From assembly GCA_019722365.1 (NCBI GenBank), contig JADFUC010000215.1:27668-91667 (forward strand): a stretch of 64,000 nt of DNA, read 5' to 3'. Made by a program: the position numbers and the translations under genes. How positions within the stretch are numbered: position 1 is the first letter of the stretch; each line of letters starts with the position of its first letter. Below are positions 34,337 through 46,596 of the stretch, in pieces. The notes below the pieces were generated by a model. It had not been told where the DNA came from. It did no database searches and saw only the letters and a program-made list of their open reading frames with translations. The stretch is from Lithospermum erythrorhizon (lineage: Eukaryota > Streptophyta > Magnoliopsida > Boraginales > Boraginaceae).

Positions 34337-36430
34337 CCAAAGGACAATTAGAAATTCAAGTATAGGTTGCCTTGTTGTACTCGTCATTTTTGTCCCATTC
34401 TTTCTTTGTTCTACAGATAATATAATCTCAGTTTTATTATTAGAACTCTTGTGTTCTATAGACTTGAACTATATAGTCATTAAATTGCATTGTTTAGAAT
34501 TTAGTACATCCTGCTACAAAATGCAAAGTTTATTGTGTATCATTCTAGTTCCATTTACTTGTCTATTCATTGATGCATTAACAATAGAAGTCTCAATGAG
34601 CAGATGCTGATTAAGCTTCCTCAGTTTAAGATTATTCTTGATTGAACTATTCATTTGTGTTTAACTGTTGACATAATACAATTTTTAAGAATATCTCCGT
34701 AGATTCTGAGTTTCTTCTAAAAGAGCATTAAATGCTTAACAAAGACACCTCTTCATCATCTTCTATGGTACGATTTTGGTGGTTATTATTATACTTCATA
34801 AGATTGATATTTATTCTTCTAATTCTTCATCTAGTTGAAACATAGTTTATGGATGTAATTTGTCTCACTATGTAATCGATATTTTACAAGAAAGTGATTG
34901 AAGGATTACTCCGGATTGAAGATGTACAACCATCTAATACATTCAGTACTTGGAGACATGCACTTAATTGAACCAGTATGGTTTGATAGGGGGAATCGAA
35001 AGTATTGGTAGGGGGAATCGAGCATGACCTTCTGTCCTTGAAGTTAAAGTCTTTCATGCATTTTGTAAATCGCTAGATAGTATACGTAGTAATTTTTATA
35101 TTTGATATATTCTATGAATGAATATCGATAAATGATTTAAAACCTATTAAAATAATAATAATTTTGTTTCAAATTAAGCATACATATCAATTAAGGTCTT
35201 TAAGTTGGTTTAATTATATAACCAAAAACAAAACTTGTCTACCTTTCGAGGAATGTAGAGATTATATATCATTGTCAAATTTCAATCCAACATAGAGTTT
35301 ATAATGTACATTTGATAATAAAAGTTTAAACTCGTTCTGTTCAACTCTCTCACTTTTGCAAAGCTCTTTGCCATTATTAATCTTCACAATTCATTGCTCG
35401 GTTTATGCCTTGATCCAAATATTCCTTCTACGATTAAAGTTTCGCACTCAACTCTTGGCATATAAAGTCGTCCCTTTTGTGACTACTTTGAATTCCTCTC
35501 GATATCACAATTAGGGAATTGAGACCTGGAATCGAATCGAATGGAATTCGAACGAATATAATCGAATATTTAATTTTTTCAACTGTATTTGGATTTGAAT
35601 CGAATAGTAAAGTTAAATTCGTATTCGATTCAATAAAATTCTATCCATATTCGAATTCGATTCAATATTTGTCATATTTTATATTCGAGCTCGAAATCGA
35701 ATTCTAATATACATATTTTCACATAAATTAATAAAATATCTACAAAATATTAGAATTGAATCGAATCTTAGAGTTCGAATTCTAAATAATTATATTGAAA
35801 AGATTCGAACCTGGTATTCTATTCGATTCGTTTACCACTTTCGAATGGAAAAAATCGGATTCAGTTCGTACCGTATTTGACAACATTCAATTCGAATATT
35901 GAATATTGATTTAGTTTGAACATTCAAAAATATTCCATTAAATATCCGCTTTAATCTGGCCCGATGAAAGCAAATTTTTGTCAGCGTCATTTTAAAAATT
36001 AAAAAATATATAAATTCCTAAAATCAGTACCAGGCATTTTGCTAGATCACTTTAATAAAGTATGTTCTTCAAGCTATCCTTGTCTATCCATGAGTGTATA
36101 AATTTCCTTTCTCCATCCTTCATGACAATAATCGTATCCTTGTTAACTTCATTTGGGGTGGATCACAAGCATCATCTATTCACTGGATAAAATAGAATTT
36201 CCTTCACCTTAACACCAATAAGGGGGTCTTGGTTTCAAGCACCTTCATCATTTCAACCTTTCTCTCTTTTGAAGTGATATGCAGTTTAGTAGATTTCATC
36301 GTTAGTTATCTTTTGGGAAGTACTTATGTTGAGTTGATGTAAATATCCCACCCAATGATTGTATACGTAATAATTCACAAAGTTTATGAATAACTATTGA
36401 TCATCGTTTCAATTCAAAAACCTACACTTT
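34337..36430. other. Intergenic, AT-rich
   Basis: Begins with the 3' UTR of the desaturase. No further gene recognised. Two copies of (A/G)GGGGGAATCGA lie about 24 bp apart near 34988 and 35012. Confidence 0.5.
35515..35930. repeat. Degenerate GAATCGAATTCGA-type satellite
   Basis: Dense imperfect repetition of ATTCGAAT/GAATCGAATTC-like words on both strands over about 400 bp. The open frame found inside it is a by-product of the repetition. Confidence 0.8.
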
Positions 36431-36438
36431 ACCGTGTC

Positions 36439-37392
36439 AGAAGTTATTAATAGCGCCCGAATAAGCGTGACTAACGCGTCACGCAGCTCGTCGCGGTGAG
36501 ACATTCCCAAATCGCGGTTGACTCACGAGAAAAACCATTTTTTGCCTTGATTGGCCATTGCTCGGTGTCGTGATCGCTTGAAATCTTGGAAAACTTGGAG
36601 ATCAGCTTTTTTTATATATCCTACCTTTAATTAGAATCTCCAGAAACAAAACCACAATGCCTTTTTTTTAACAACTGCTTTTATTCTATTTTCTGGTTCC
36701 TCGCCTTTCGGCGCCCGGCCTCTAAATCCTCTCGCCAGCGCACTCCTCCTCTCATCCCTCGGTCGTAGGAGTTTAATACTCAGGTATTTTTCTTCTTGAA
36801 TAATTGATAATCAGTTTTAAATTTCTTAATTTTATCTTTTAATTTTAATTTTTTATTTGTTAATGGTTTTTGATATTGATTATTTATTTGTTAATTTTTT
36901 ATTTTATTTTAATTTGTTTAATTTTTTCTTTTTAATTGTTAATTTCTATTTTTAATTTGTTAATTTATTTTGTTTGAATTATTTATATTGATTAATATGT
37001 TTGTATTAATTTATAGATTTTGTGATATAATAGGTTTAAATTATTATTTATATTGATTAATATAATTTATAGATACTTAAATAAACCTTTCGATTACTGT
37101 GTTTGTATTAATTTATATTGATTAATATGTTTGAATTATTTATAAATTTGTCTTTTAATTTATATTTGGATAATCTTTAATTATGCACGTTTGTCTTTCG
37201 AATTATTGTTGAATGTTCTTTGATGTTATAAACAAGGAAGAATTCAACTAAATAGTTACTAATTTTGTGTAAATATATAAATATATATAAGAAACTTCAG
37301 AAAAAGAGGTACGACTTTGCGACTTACCGCGATATCGCTATAGCTTTTGAAACTTCACCGCGATGGACTGCGAAACGCTATTCACAACTTTG
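36439..37392. mobile_element. hAT-like non-autonomous DNA transposon
   Basis: Left end AGAAGTTATTAATAGCG and right end CGCTATTCACAACTTTG form imperfect terminal inverted repeats. Subterminal regions also match inverted (TCGCGGTGA near 36491; TCACCGCGA near 37355). Flanks ACCGTGTC (36431-36438) and ATCATGTC (37393-37400) agree at 6 of 8 bases, as an 8-bp hAT target duplication would after decay. Inside are a TATATATCC box near 36612, a GC-rich leader-like stretch and an ACTCAG|GTATTT splice-donor-like site near 36783, then AT-rich intron-like DNA. There is no transposase frame. A captured or ancestral promoter with first exon is likely. Confidence 0.65.
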
Positions 37393-37678
37393 ATCATGTC
37401 TCAAATGTCCGAAAAATTGCAAGAATGACGCTTTCGTTAAATGTCCCGTTTAATAACACCTTTTTGTGAAATACCCCTACTGACTTATACGGGTATTTTT
37501 TTTGTTCTTCATTTTTCTACTCCCGAATAATCGAGGAACACCTCCCCCCCTCCAAAACATTCACTTCATCAAAATTCCCAAATTCCCGAAAACTCTAGTT
37601 ATTCTTGTTGAATTAGTTGAAGTTTCTCATGACTTCCCTCTTTATTTCTCATCAAGTAATTTATTGAAGTTTGTTAAA
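37393..37678. other. Short unassigned flank
   Basis: Contains a C-rich run (ACCTCCCCCCCTCC near 37541) and no recognisable gene. Confidence 0.4.
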
Positions 37679-38517
37679 TGAACATCGAAAATTTATCAAA
37701 ATAAGTAAATTGATTAATAGGAATTAAATAAGTGAGTAAAAGTCGGAGCAGCTAAAAGTTGTCGCGTGGTAAGTGGGGTTCGATCAGAACCCTAAATTCA
37801 AATTAAACCCTCGATCGAGGCAAGGGTTTAGAAATCAAGCCTGGGAGTGTCGAGTCGAAAATAAGGGTTCCTCCGTTAATTAAACCTAAATTTGAGCTGA
37901 AATAGGGTTAAAGAAAACATTATAAGTATTGATAATCAATTAAAATTGGGGCTCAAGCCACAATTCTATTGATTAAAATGGGGTCATATGGAACATTCAA
38001 AGAAATCACGTGGCTCAAAATGAAGAATCTAACAACTATAGGGGTTTAAAATAAAGGCTCCCGGAAGTTGTGGTTCAAAATCAAGACTCTGAAGTTATAT
38101 TGGTCCAAAATCAAACTTCGAAGTTTGTATTGCAAAATCAAAACTCTGAAAGGCGCTTGAGGTCAATATGAAAATGTTTTGACCTAGAAAAAAGAATTTG
38201 GAACCTTCTTTTTTGTAAATAAACCCAAATGAGATTACTTGGAGGAAAAGTACTTCCAAAATTGCTCAGGCCGTCCAGTTACGCCTCGAAATTCAGCAGT
38301 GAATCGTGATCCACACAGAAATGAAATCGGCCAATGAAGCATAAATACCCCCATTTGGCAGAATTTTCATCAACAATTTCAACCAAAAAATTACAACGTT
38401 CCACTTAAAAACACACAAAACCCCTAAGAATACATAGAAAATATGAGATTTCTCTCGGCCATGATGAAGCATGCGTTGGTTGGAAAGCTTACCTAGGTGG
38501 CAAAATGGGCGCTGAAA
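37679..38517 (+). repeat. Gypsy (Tat-like) LTR, probably 5' LTR
   Basis: Begins TGAACATCGAAAATTTATCA and shares a series of phrases with the inverted LTR fragment at 18005-18602: GATCAGAACCCTAAAT, AAGGGTT.., CTCTGAA and TTTTGACCTAG, ending with the ATAAATACCCCCAT promoter-like box near 38342. It is cut at 38517 by the solo LTR, and degenerate Gypsy gag follows beyond that insertion, so it is likely the 5' LTR of that Gypsy. Confidence 0.55.
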
Positions 38518-40010
38518 TGTAATAACCCGTTCCATACTAATATTCTTGTAATAGTATACCTAGTTTTACGGTGGATTATTTAGAGAAATAAAAAATCAAA
38601 GTTGAATGATTGAAAATACAACGAATCGATTAGGTTGGTAGTACATTTCGGTATTGAGAATTTTAAAGTTTTAATTGGATGGTAATGATATTGATTAAAT
38701 TGGTAATATAAATGTTGTGTTTGGAAGTTGGTTGTCGAGATGATTTCAAAGCGAGAAGTTTCGATTAGTTAAAGCGATCGGAGTTTTCACCACATATATA
38801 ATTAAACTGACCTGCAACCAACCAGGCCCATAAAAACCCATTCCCCACCACACTGAATCACATTTGCCAGTCGGTTCTCTCCCCCCTGCTTGATTTTTTT
38901 CTTCTATTTCTTCTTCCATCTCATGGCTTTGGACCTCAAGGAATTTCTTGGAAGTTTCTCCTGTCCATCCTCTTCATTCGAGTTAAGAAGGTCGAAACTT
39001 TTGTGTATTCGTGAGTTCGGATGGAGTTGACTTTTTGTATTTTAATTTTTATTGCTACAATCGATTCTTGGGCTCTAGGTGGTTGTTCTTGAGTTGAAGT
39101 TAAGCTTTTGGATGGATAATTATTAGTGGTTTAAGGGCGTTGACTTTTGGAGATTTAGTTGACTTCGACTTTTGTGGGTTATTATTGCTTATAATTATTA
39201 TCTAGGCTTAGATTATAGTATAGGAGATGATAATAATCGATTTTTGGGGTAGAAAGTGTTGGTATAGTTGAGTTGACTTTTGAGTTGACTTTGGGTTGAC
39301 TTTTTCTAAAATGTTGTTGAGAGTATAAATATGTTATTGGACCTTTATTGTGATTGTTTTGAGGTGGAAATTATGATTTATAAGTTGTTGAAGGAATATA
39401 TGTTGAAATTAGTTTTATTAGATTTTGAGTAGTAAACGGGCTTTGAGATTTGAGGTTGTTAAATGGATTTAGTTAGTTGGGAAAAGTTGATATTTTGGGT
39501 TGATTGATATTGGTTGAAAATGTTAGTATTTTGGTTAAGGCGTTGACCGGGTGTAAGGATTTAGTGGGATAGTTGAAATTCGTCGGCAATAGTCTTTGAA
39601 CATAGTAGCAATCTATATTTAAGTTGTTAATTTATAACTAAAATAAGGTTGAAAAGTCGAGAAATTTAATTAGGAATAGGGTTAAAATTGTTGCGAGTAA
39701 TAATTGTAATTTGATGTTTTTGATTAGGCAGACGTGGGAAGGCACGTGGATCGATTAGGCCAGGCGTTTCTTATTGCTAACCAAGGTGATCTTTTTATCT
39801 CGCTGGGTGCTATATACGTGCCACTTTAAATTGTGTGAAACATGTCATTGTGGTATGCCTTAAGGAATAGTATACATGTCATTGTTCTATGATTATGTGA
39901 TTCATTTGTGAGAGCCATGATATCATTATGAGATTGTATTTCGGTGGCGTTGAAGATTTGCTTGAGGTAAGTAATAGGCAACTCTCGACTTATGTTTCTT
40001 GATTTACGTA

Positions 40011-40133
40011 GCGCATCGGCATTTCACAATTTACGTGGCCTCGTTCGCATTCACGATTTTGTGGCCTTGTTCGCGTTCGATTTACGTAGCCTTGTCGGCA
40101 CTTTTGTATTTACGGTGGCCTTGTCGGCCTTGT
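40011..40133 (+). repeat. LTR minisatellite 1, ATTTACG-GTGGCCTTGTCGGC
   Basis: Four to five units of about 30-35 bp built from TTTACGTGGCCT(T/C)GT(T/C)(C/G)GCATT. Matching words (GGCCGACAAGGCCAC) occur inverted at 6540-6556 in the minus-strand solo LTR. Confidence 0.75.
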
Positions 40134-40320
40134 GATTGATTATGATTGTGAGATGTTTTAGTATTGCCTTGATATTGTTTGGGTAGTATTCGATTGTTGG
40201 GAGGTGTTTGTTTAGATTATGCGTGACTTTGAGGTGACTTGAGTATTAGGATATGACCCTATAGTTGGGATGATTAAGGGTTAGGTGACTCTCCTTCGCT
40301 TTAGGGATAATATTACGCAT

Positions 40321-40631
40321 TGGCCTTATACTAGGTATAGGCGGTATGACTCTTTATGATCACTTTGTTATTATTGCATTGTCGGTGTGGCCTTATGCTT
40401 AGTGTATAAGTGCGGTTTGGCCTTATGCGGTATAAGAGCGGTATAGTCTCTATGATCACTTTCTTTATTATTTGCATTGTCGGTGTGGCCCTTATACTTA
40501 GTGTATAAGTGGGTTTGGCACTTATACTTCGGTATAGGAGCGGTATGACTCTCACATGATCAACATTATTTGCGGTGTGGCCTTATACTACGGTATAAGT
40601 GCGGTTGGCACTTATCTTGGTATAAGGCGGT
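40321..40631 (+). repeat. LTR minisatellite 2 of palindromic units, higher order
   Basis: Basic unit (G)CCTTATACTTAGTGTATAAGTGCGG and variants, whose core CTTATAC..GTATAAG is an inverted repeat. About eight such cores are arranged in three higher-order blocks of roughly 90-100 bp, each opening with GTAT(G/A)(A/G)CTCT..ATGATCA (near 40343, 40443 and 40542). Confidence 0.85.
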
Positions 40632-42092
40632 AATTAATGCTTGATTGGTCAAATTCGTGCGAGTGACCGATTGAGCATATGCAGCATTAAGTTGGTATAA
40701 TTTGTGGAATCTGATGTTAGATCGTTTGATGACTAAAGTTATAGTCGTTGTTGAGTCTACTGTGATTTTAGTTTGGGTGATGGTGTGTCTTATTGAGACT
40801 TTGTAGTATATCTTGACATGTTGTTTAAAATTTTTATGGGGTTGTATGATATGTTTTAGGACTCATTTATTGGTTATGGATATTATGCTAATTATCTTTA
40901 GATGTTGCCTTGATGAAATTATGTCGAATTAGGTTTTTCGGTTGATTATTGATAATATTATGTGAGGATTTTCTTGTGGATCTTTGAGTTGGTATTAATC
41001 GTTATACATCCTTTAAAAGATTAAAAGTTAAGTTGGTTAATGGTTGAGACTAACTTTTGAATAGGGGCATTAAATTATAAAAAATTATAAGCGTTAAATG
41101 CTTAACACACATAGATGATGTTGATGATATTTTTATATATAATGGAAGTTGGATTCAAAGCGTGATGGTATATATAAGTTGTAGTCAACCCTTCACGTTA
41201 TTCGTTAAGTGAATAAGTTCCGTAGACTAAATGAAGAATTTGGTGAGATAATTCCGTACTTAAGTTATCTTGATTAAGATATACGTTGCTCGGTGTATTA
41301 AGATAATAATAAAAGCGATTTGGAGGTGCATGATAAACATTCGGATATCATAGGAGGTGTATGATTATAATTGGGAGTAGCACTCCGGTGAACTAAAAGA
41401 TAATTGGTTGAGTTGTGAAATGTTGAGTTGTGGTAATGTTGGAGTTGTATATTACATTGAGTAACTGAGAAAGATAGCGAATAGAAGATATCTCTTGTGA
41501 TTAAAATGCGTGAGTAGGTTGTTGGCGTGGTGTGGGTTTTCGGTGTTAGTGGGAAAGCCATTAGGAAAGACTATATTGTGGTGAGTAGCATATGGGGAAC
41601 CATAACTCTTGAGGTGAATCTTTAAATGGGTAAGGGACTTGAATTATCCTTGTTGTTTGTGGGTAGGTAAGGTTAACTTTGTGATGTTGTATTCCTCGGC
41701 TTCCTAAATTGACTCCTATTACTCACACCCATGGGCGGGCGTTTATGCACAGGTTGTTGGGGGATGACCGAGATCGTTGGCCAGGAGTAGGCTGCGTACC
41801 CGCGGAGGTGGCTTGAAGACCTCAATGATCATACTTTATCTTCTTTGGAGTTTTGTTGTAATGGCAAGTGTGTGTCTCGAGTTGTAAAACCCATTGTTTT
41901 GATGTTGTATTTATATTATTACTTTTAGGTTGTTGTAGTGTTTGATTAGTTCACCCGATGGACCGAGGTTCTTATTATTTTTATTATCACGTTAAATGAA
42001 GTCATTTTATCGTTATCGTAGTTGGTGACTACTGATTGTTCGGTTGATGACGGTCCCGACCTTAGGAGGGCCCACACAGAGGCAGTGTTACA

Positions 42093-43262
42093 TGAAATTA
42101 AATTATTGCACAAAGCATAATAATTCTTCAAGTTAAAGCAAAAATCGGCGAAAGTTTCTCAAACAGCTTGGTCTTCAAGATAAGTTACATAGCCCATGAT
42201 TATTCAAAACTTGGATGAACATCGATAAATCTTAGATTTGATTTAATGTCAAATCCGGATATAAGTTACAGCAGTTGATCCTTATAAATTTGGATTCTAG
42301 GCGAAAAGCTCACGTTAGCAAGGCCTATCTAGTTGATGGTATCTCGAAGGTTGGAAAACTCCGCTTCATAATGATACATCATCTCTGACAACAATTTGCT
42401 AAGGCCATTTGTAGTAAAAGCTAGAAGTGACGCTACTTCAAAGCTTAAATCAAGTCCCAGGTGAGGCCAAATCTCACTAAGTCCTAAGTGAGGCCAAATC
42501 CTGAAGTCAGTGAGCCAAATCTAAGTCCTTTTAGGTCGTACCCACTTAAAATCGGCTCCTACAACAAAGCGCTAAAGCTGGTATGAAAAGCAAAAGAAGC
42601 AACGAGCTTCAACACTTGCTTACTATCACTCCATAAATTTCAGCTTCGGGTCTATCCCAAATCAAGTGTCATATCAAGGCACTAAATTCCATAGAAAATA
42701 GCTTTATCAAACTGCGAGTCCCCTTTACCAAAGGAGAAACGCTAAATCGAAGTCCCTTTGAAGTACTAAAAGCGAGTCCTTGTGCAAAAGCTTGCAATAA
42801 GTCTATCAAGTCTAAAATAGACGGAGATCAAGTCAAGACCAAGATTAAGTCCACGCTTTAACGCGAATACGGCGCTAAGGCTCCCGGCTCGGACCGTATC
42901 AGTCTGGGCGGTTCGAAGAGAAGTCCGTGAACCGGGATACAATATCTAGCTCGTGGTGCTTCTATCCAAATCAAGTTAAATCAAGTCAAATCCAAATCAA
43001 GTTCAAGCCACGTCAGATAAAATCAGCTCAAAGTAAATCAGTTGAAGCGAGCCAAAAGCTTATATCGAAGATCAAATCAAGCTCAGTAGTCAGCGTACCA
43101 AACATCTACGTAAATGTTCAATGGCAGATGGCAAGGGGTGATAGTTTGGCGATCAAATTCTCCTCGATTTGATAAAACACATTACTAGCGAAATTTTCCT
43201 ACAGTGGGTTTTATTTTGTACTCCTATCATAAATAATAAAATCTTAACAAATTTATAGTGCA
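42093..43262 (+). other. Gypsy leader with AAATCAAGTC-rich sequence
   Basis: Between the solo LTR and the first gag-like sequence. Words of the type AATCAAGTC/CTAAGTC recur irregularly from about 42440 to 43085, giving a false open frame at 42927-43172. The left start matches the right TSD of the solo LTR. I take it as the 5' untranslated region of the interrupted Gypsy. Confidence 0.5.
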
Positions 43263-45625
43263 TTGGCCTTGATGGAATTTGTCGTACGCTTTCGTCATTT
43301 ATTGACAACGAGATGTTACCAAGAGGACTATCGGCTCCTCTCCGGTATGAAGGCTACTTACAAGGAGAAGGGGTCACATCAAGGCGATCATCAAATACAG
43401 ACCCGGTCGGAGATGTCCTCAGCGACCTGCTTGAAGTCTCTCTGGGTAGCGTATTGCCGGGGCTTTAGATGCAAATCAAGTCATGGCGAAAGAAACTGAC
43501 GGGCGGATTCAGTGAGGAACGCTTCTCGACACATAGATAGAGAACCGCCAAATGAACACCGGAGGCTGAAAGCAACTTTGGTTATACCGAGTACATCTAA
43601 CTTGAGGGATGCATGTCAGTACGGCTCATTCGCATCTCTGCGGACTTCCTAGTACGACAATGATGGTAGTATTACCTCCTATGAAGAACAAATGCATTTG
43701 CCCTAACATGGATGGTAGAAAGCATGCGCAAAAGATTGGCCAGCCAAGGCATTTCATCCTACCGAGATGTAGAAAAGATGGGCGTCGAGAGCAGAAGAGC
43801 AAAAATGGCGACTACTCTAAAGCAAGTAGGCGCCTAAAACCTCAAAATCGGGGGATAGGGCGCTCATTATCCACTACCGCTATGCCTCGAAATTAAATCA
43901 AATGGGATGATTCATGACATAAATTTGAAGGAGTATATCTTTGAAATAAAGGTCATGAAGATCGAGAGTCACGCCGTATACCTATATAAAGCCTATCTCA
44001 ATATAGACCCGATTTAAGAAAATGCCTAAGGGCTATCAACACTTTGAGTTCAAACAACCGATGGGCCCAGAGCTAAACAACTTGTAGCCCACTTTGTTGG
44101 GGCGTGCAGCAATCTTTGGGACTAAAGGGGATGAAATGGTCAAGCGGTTCGTCTTGCTTCCTCAGAAAGAGAATACGTTCGGTAGTATACTAACTTAGGC
44201 TACATAGATAGTTGGGCTATTTGGAAGCCAGTGCTCAACCGCTTCTTGAGGTGGGCGGTTAGCATGATGGAGCTAGCTGCTGCAAACAAAAAAGAAAAGA
44301 AAGCCGGTTGCGGAACCGTCAGCGATGGAGAATGCGAACTTGAAGTGCAAAACGAGCTCTAAAGTGACAATATCAATGTGCATAAGGAATGCATTGGGAC
44401 TTCTGATACATCATGCAGAAATACTTCCTAGGACATTGACGTGACAACAAGGCACGATATAGGGCTCGGCATTCTTTCAAATAAAAGCGCGTGTCCTCTG
44501 CCCATGACCTCTTATTGAAAGATCAAATATGATCCTAAGAGCAAAAACTCCAAACTAGAAAATAAGCACCGCTGTGACCTAAACAATAAGTTCACCTTCG
44601 AGAACCCGGTAGGGCTCGACCTTTTAGGCATGGACATCTCACTTTCGAAAGAGATGCGGGAGAAGAATATCACTTCCTCGATTCCGATATCCTGCGATGT
44701 TTGGCGATGAAAGAAAACTCATAGAACTCCCGAGTTAAAGATACCCCGAGAGGCAAATAGAAGCATGGGCCCATTACGCAGAGTATCATAGGATCTTAGG
44801 ACATCCCATTGAAAAATGTTTCATATTCAAATAGCGGGTAATGGATGCAAGAAAGGGGGCAATTACAGCAGAAGAAGACAAAATTTCTTGAGCCACATAA
44901 TACTTGCCATGTCCCGACCCAGCTGAGGTCGAAAGGTGCAGGAGCTTTGGGAGGCAAAACATCCCAAAGAAGCATGGGCCGACTACTCGGTCGATAGGGA
45001 CCATGAAGCGTACCAAGTATGTGTTTGAAGTCGGTGAAGACTCAACTGCGTAGAAGCACTAAGGGTGATCTTTGCCCGGCAGCCGAGTCTACAGACTTTC
45101 TCCGTTAGTTCCTTATGAAGACACCGCGCAGGCGATGGTACTTAAAATAAACCAATCTACTCTATCGAGACTCTTTGAATGAAAAGTCGGATAAGCAAAA
45201 TGATAGTAGATGGAGGATCAGCCGTAACATCCTCCACATCGGTTTTATTAAAAGTTACTTGGTATCTCGACAAAGACTTACAAATAGTCCAGCGATATAA
45301 TCCAAGGCTTTAACCCATTATGCGTTTGGTGATATGGGAATTAGAAACTACCTCGTATTGGTTTCCGTGATAGATGCCAAGGTCACATAATATCCTACGG
45401 GAAGACTTGTGGATCCATATCGATAATACTGTCCCCTCTACACTTTACCAATGCTTGAAGTATTGCAAGGATGGGATGGAGAAAACGGTCAAGGCGGATG
45501 AGAATCCCACTTTGCCGATGCCAAATACTATAAAAGGAGGAGCACACCCCAACATGAAGAAGGGTAGAAGGCACCGGGCGACTTCTCACATTTGGAAATC
45601 AATGAAAATTGATTCCCTTTTATTA
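43263..45625 (+). pseudogene. Ty3/Gypsy (Tat-type) gag-protease, degenerate
   Basis: Gag landmarks in broken frames are LVAHFVGAC (about 44080), then a match to the RTVSMMEL region near 44250-44275 and HYAEYHRILGHPIEKCF near 44772-44825, a stretch typical of the linker before the protease in plant Tat-type elements. A protease-like ILHIGF follows near 45230. Near 45420-45500 NTVPSTLYQCLKYCKDGMEKT matches the segment that follows a GRPWIH motif in these polyproteins. Multiple stops and frameshifts are present, so nothing is expressed as protein. The sequence is cut at 45625 by the Copia. Confidence 0.75.
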
Positions 45626-45911
45626 TGCTCGTTCTGACAATTGTGTATCAATTGATTTACCGAGTTAGTTAAATGCTGATTATTGGAACTTAATGTTCAC
45701 ATAGTAATTATATATTACTAGTGTAGGTTCATGATAATTTAAGGGTTATGGCGATTCTAGATCTTACTCATTAATCCTTTTAATAATAATAATTGAGTCG
45801 AATGTGTGTGTATACAACTACTATTAATCTAAGCACAGAAGGTCGCACGGTGATATTGAATTATATTTCATGTATGAAATTAAGCGAGACTTGTAAATTG
45901 AGTGTATCTCT

Positions 45912-45974
<63 letters not shown>

Positions 45975-46584
45975 GTTTTTCAAATATATCTTGATGAATT
46001 TATCGATTGGTTAAACTTGAAGTTTAATCAATGAAGCAATTAAAATTGATGAATAACGGTAAGTTGTTCGATAGTGACTTCGTTAGTATTTTAATTGACA
46101 TCGAGTTCATTAAAAATGGAACAACTCACTAGTGACTCATTATTTGATTAGAATATAGGTCTAATTATGTTGCTTGAGTAAGCGGTTCTTGGGTGGAATT
46201 AGGCATTTGGTATTTAAAGAAAGACAAAGGGTTTTCATTTTCATGAAATCAGGTAAATTTTCCCTCCCGTTAATAGCCCCCTCCTAATTTGGAAGAGATT
46301 TTCTCTTTGGTTGCTCTAAACTCTAGCAAATTCAAGCTGATTCAATTTCTCTGGTGTGTACAATCTAGAGGACACCGTTTTGGTGTTGGACAAACAATTG
46401 GAGAGTTTTCAAGGGGCATTCGCAGGGCTTGTTGGCTTGAGTTGGTTTCATTTTAGTCTTCATTGCAGTGTAAAACTCTTTTATTCATATTGCAATTTAT
46501 GTATTTGATTATATACATTATTTTACGGATCGGGATGTATGAATTTAGTGTTTTATCACGAGTAAAATTCATACTATATTCTGA
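45626..46584 (+). repeat. Copia 5' LTR
   Basis: Near-parallel to the LTR at 51326-54459. Shared blocks include GACAATTGTGTATC, CATGATAATTTAAGG, AAGGTCGCAC/ACACA, TTATATTTCATG, GAAATTAAGCGAGACTT, AACAACTCACTAGTGACTC, GTACAATCTAGAGGACA and GGTGTTGGACAAACAATTGG. The start is degraded compared with the TGTTGGGG of the 3' copy. The end is followed by a primer-binding site. Confidence 0.82.
45915..45974. repeat. (AT)n microsatellite in Copia 5' LTR
   Basis: About 30 dinucleotides with one slip near 45952. The partner LTR has the corresponding tract at 51643-51702. Confidence 0.95.
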
Positions 46585-46596
46585 TGGCCTCGAGCC
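46585..46596 (+). other. Degraded primer-binding site
   Basis: TGGCCTCGAGCC, compared with TGGTATCAGAGCC expected for initiator methionine tRNA priming. It lies directly after the LTR and is followed by TACCAGG. Confidence 0.6.

Larger units (their letters stand above)
38518..42092 (+). mobile_element. 3575-bp solo LTR with perfect 5-bp TSD
   Basis: Starts TGTAATAACCCGTT and ends GGCAGTGTTACA. TGAAA flanks it on both sides (38513-38517 and 42093-42097). No primer-binding site follows and no polypurine tract precedes, so this is a solo LTR. It contains runs of GTTGACTTTTG-like words (39000-39310), two minisatellites (40011-40133 and 40321-40631) and a terminal region with GGGCGGGCGTTTATGCACAGG. 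Long stretches match the LTR at 56258-59431, for example GGGAGTAGC.CT..GGTGAA (about 41365 and 58770). It opened the older Gypsy LTR next to it. Confidence 0.92.

Noticed and set aside
35519..35707. 62-codon open frame with regular I-E-F-N-S composition
   Set aside because: Produced by the GAATCGAATTC repeat.
42927..43172. 81-codon lysine- and serine-rich frame
   Set aside because: Made by AATCAAGTC-type repetition in a Gypsy leader.
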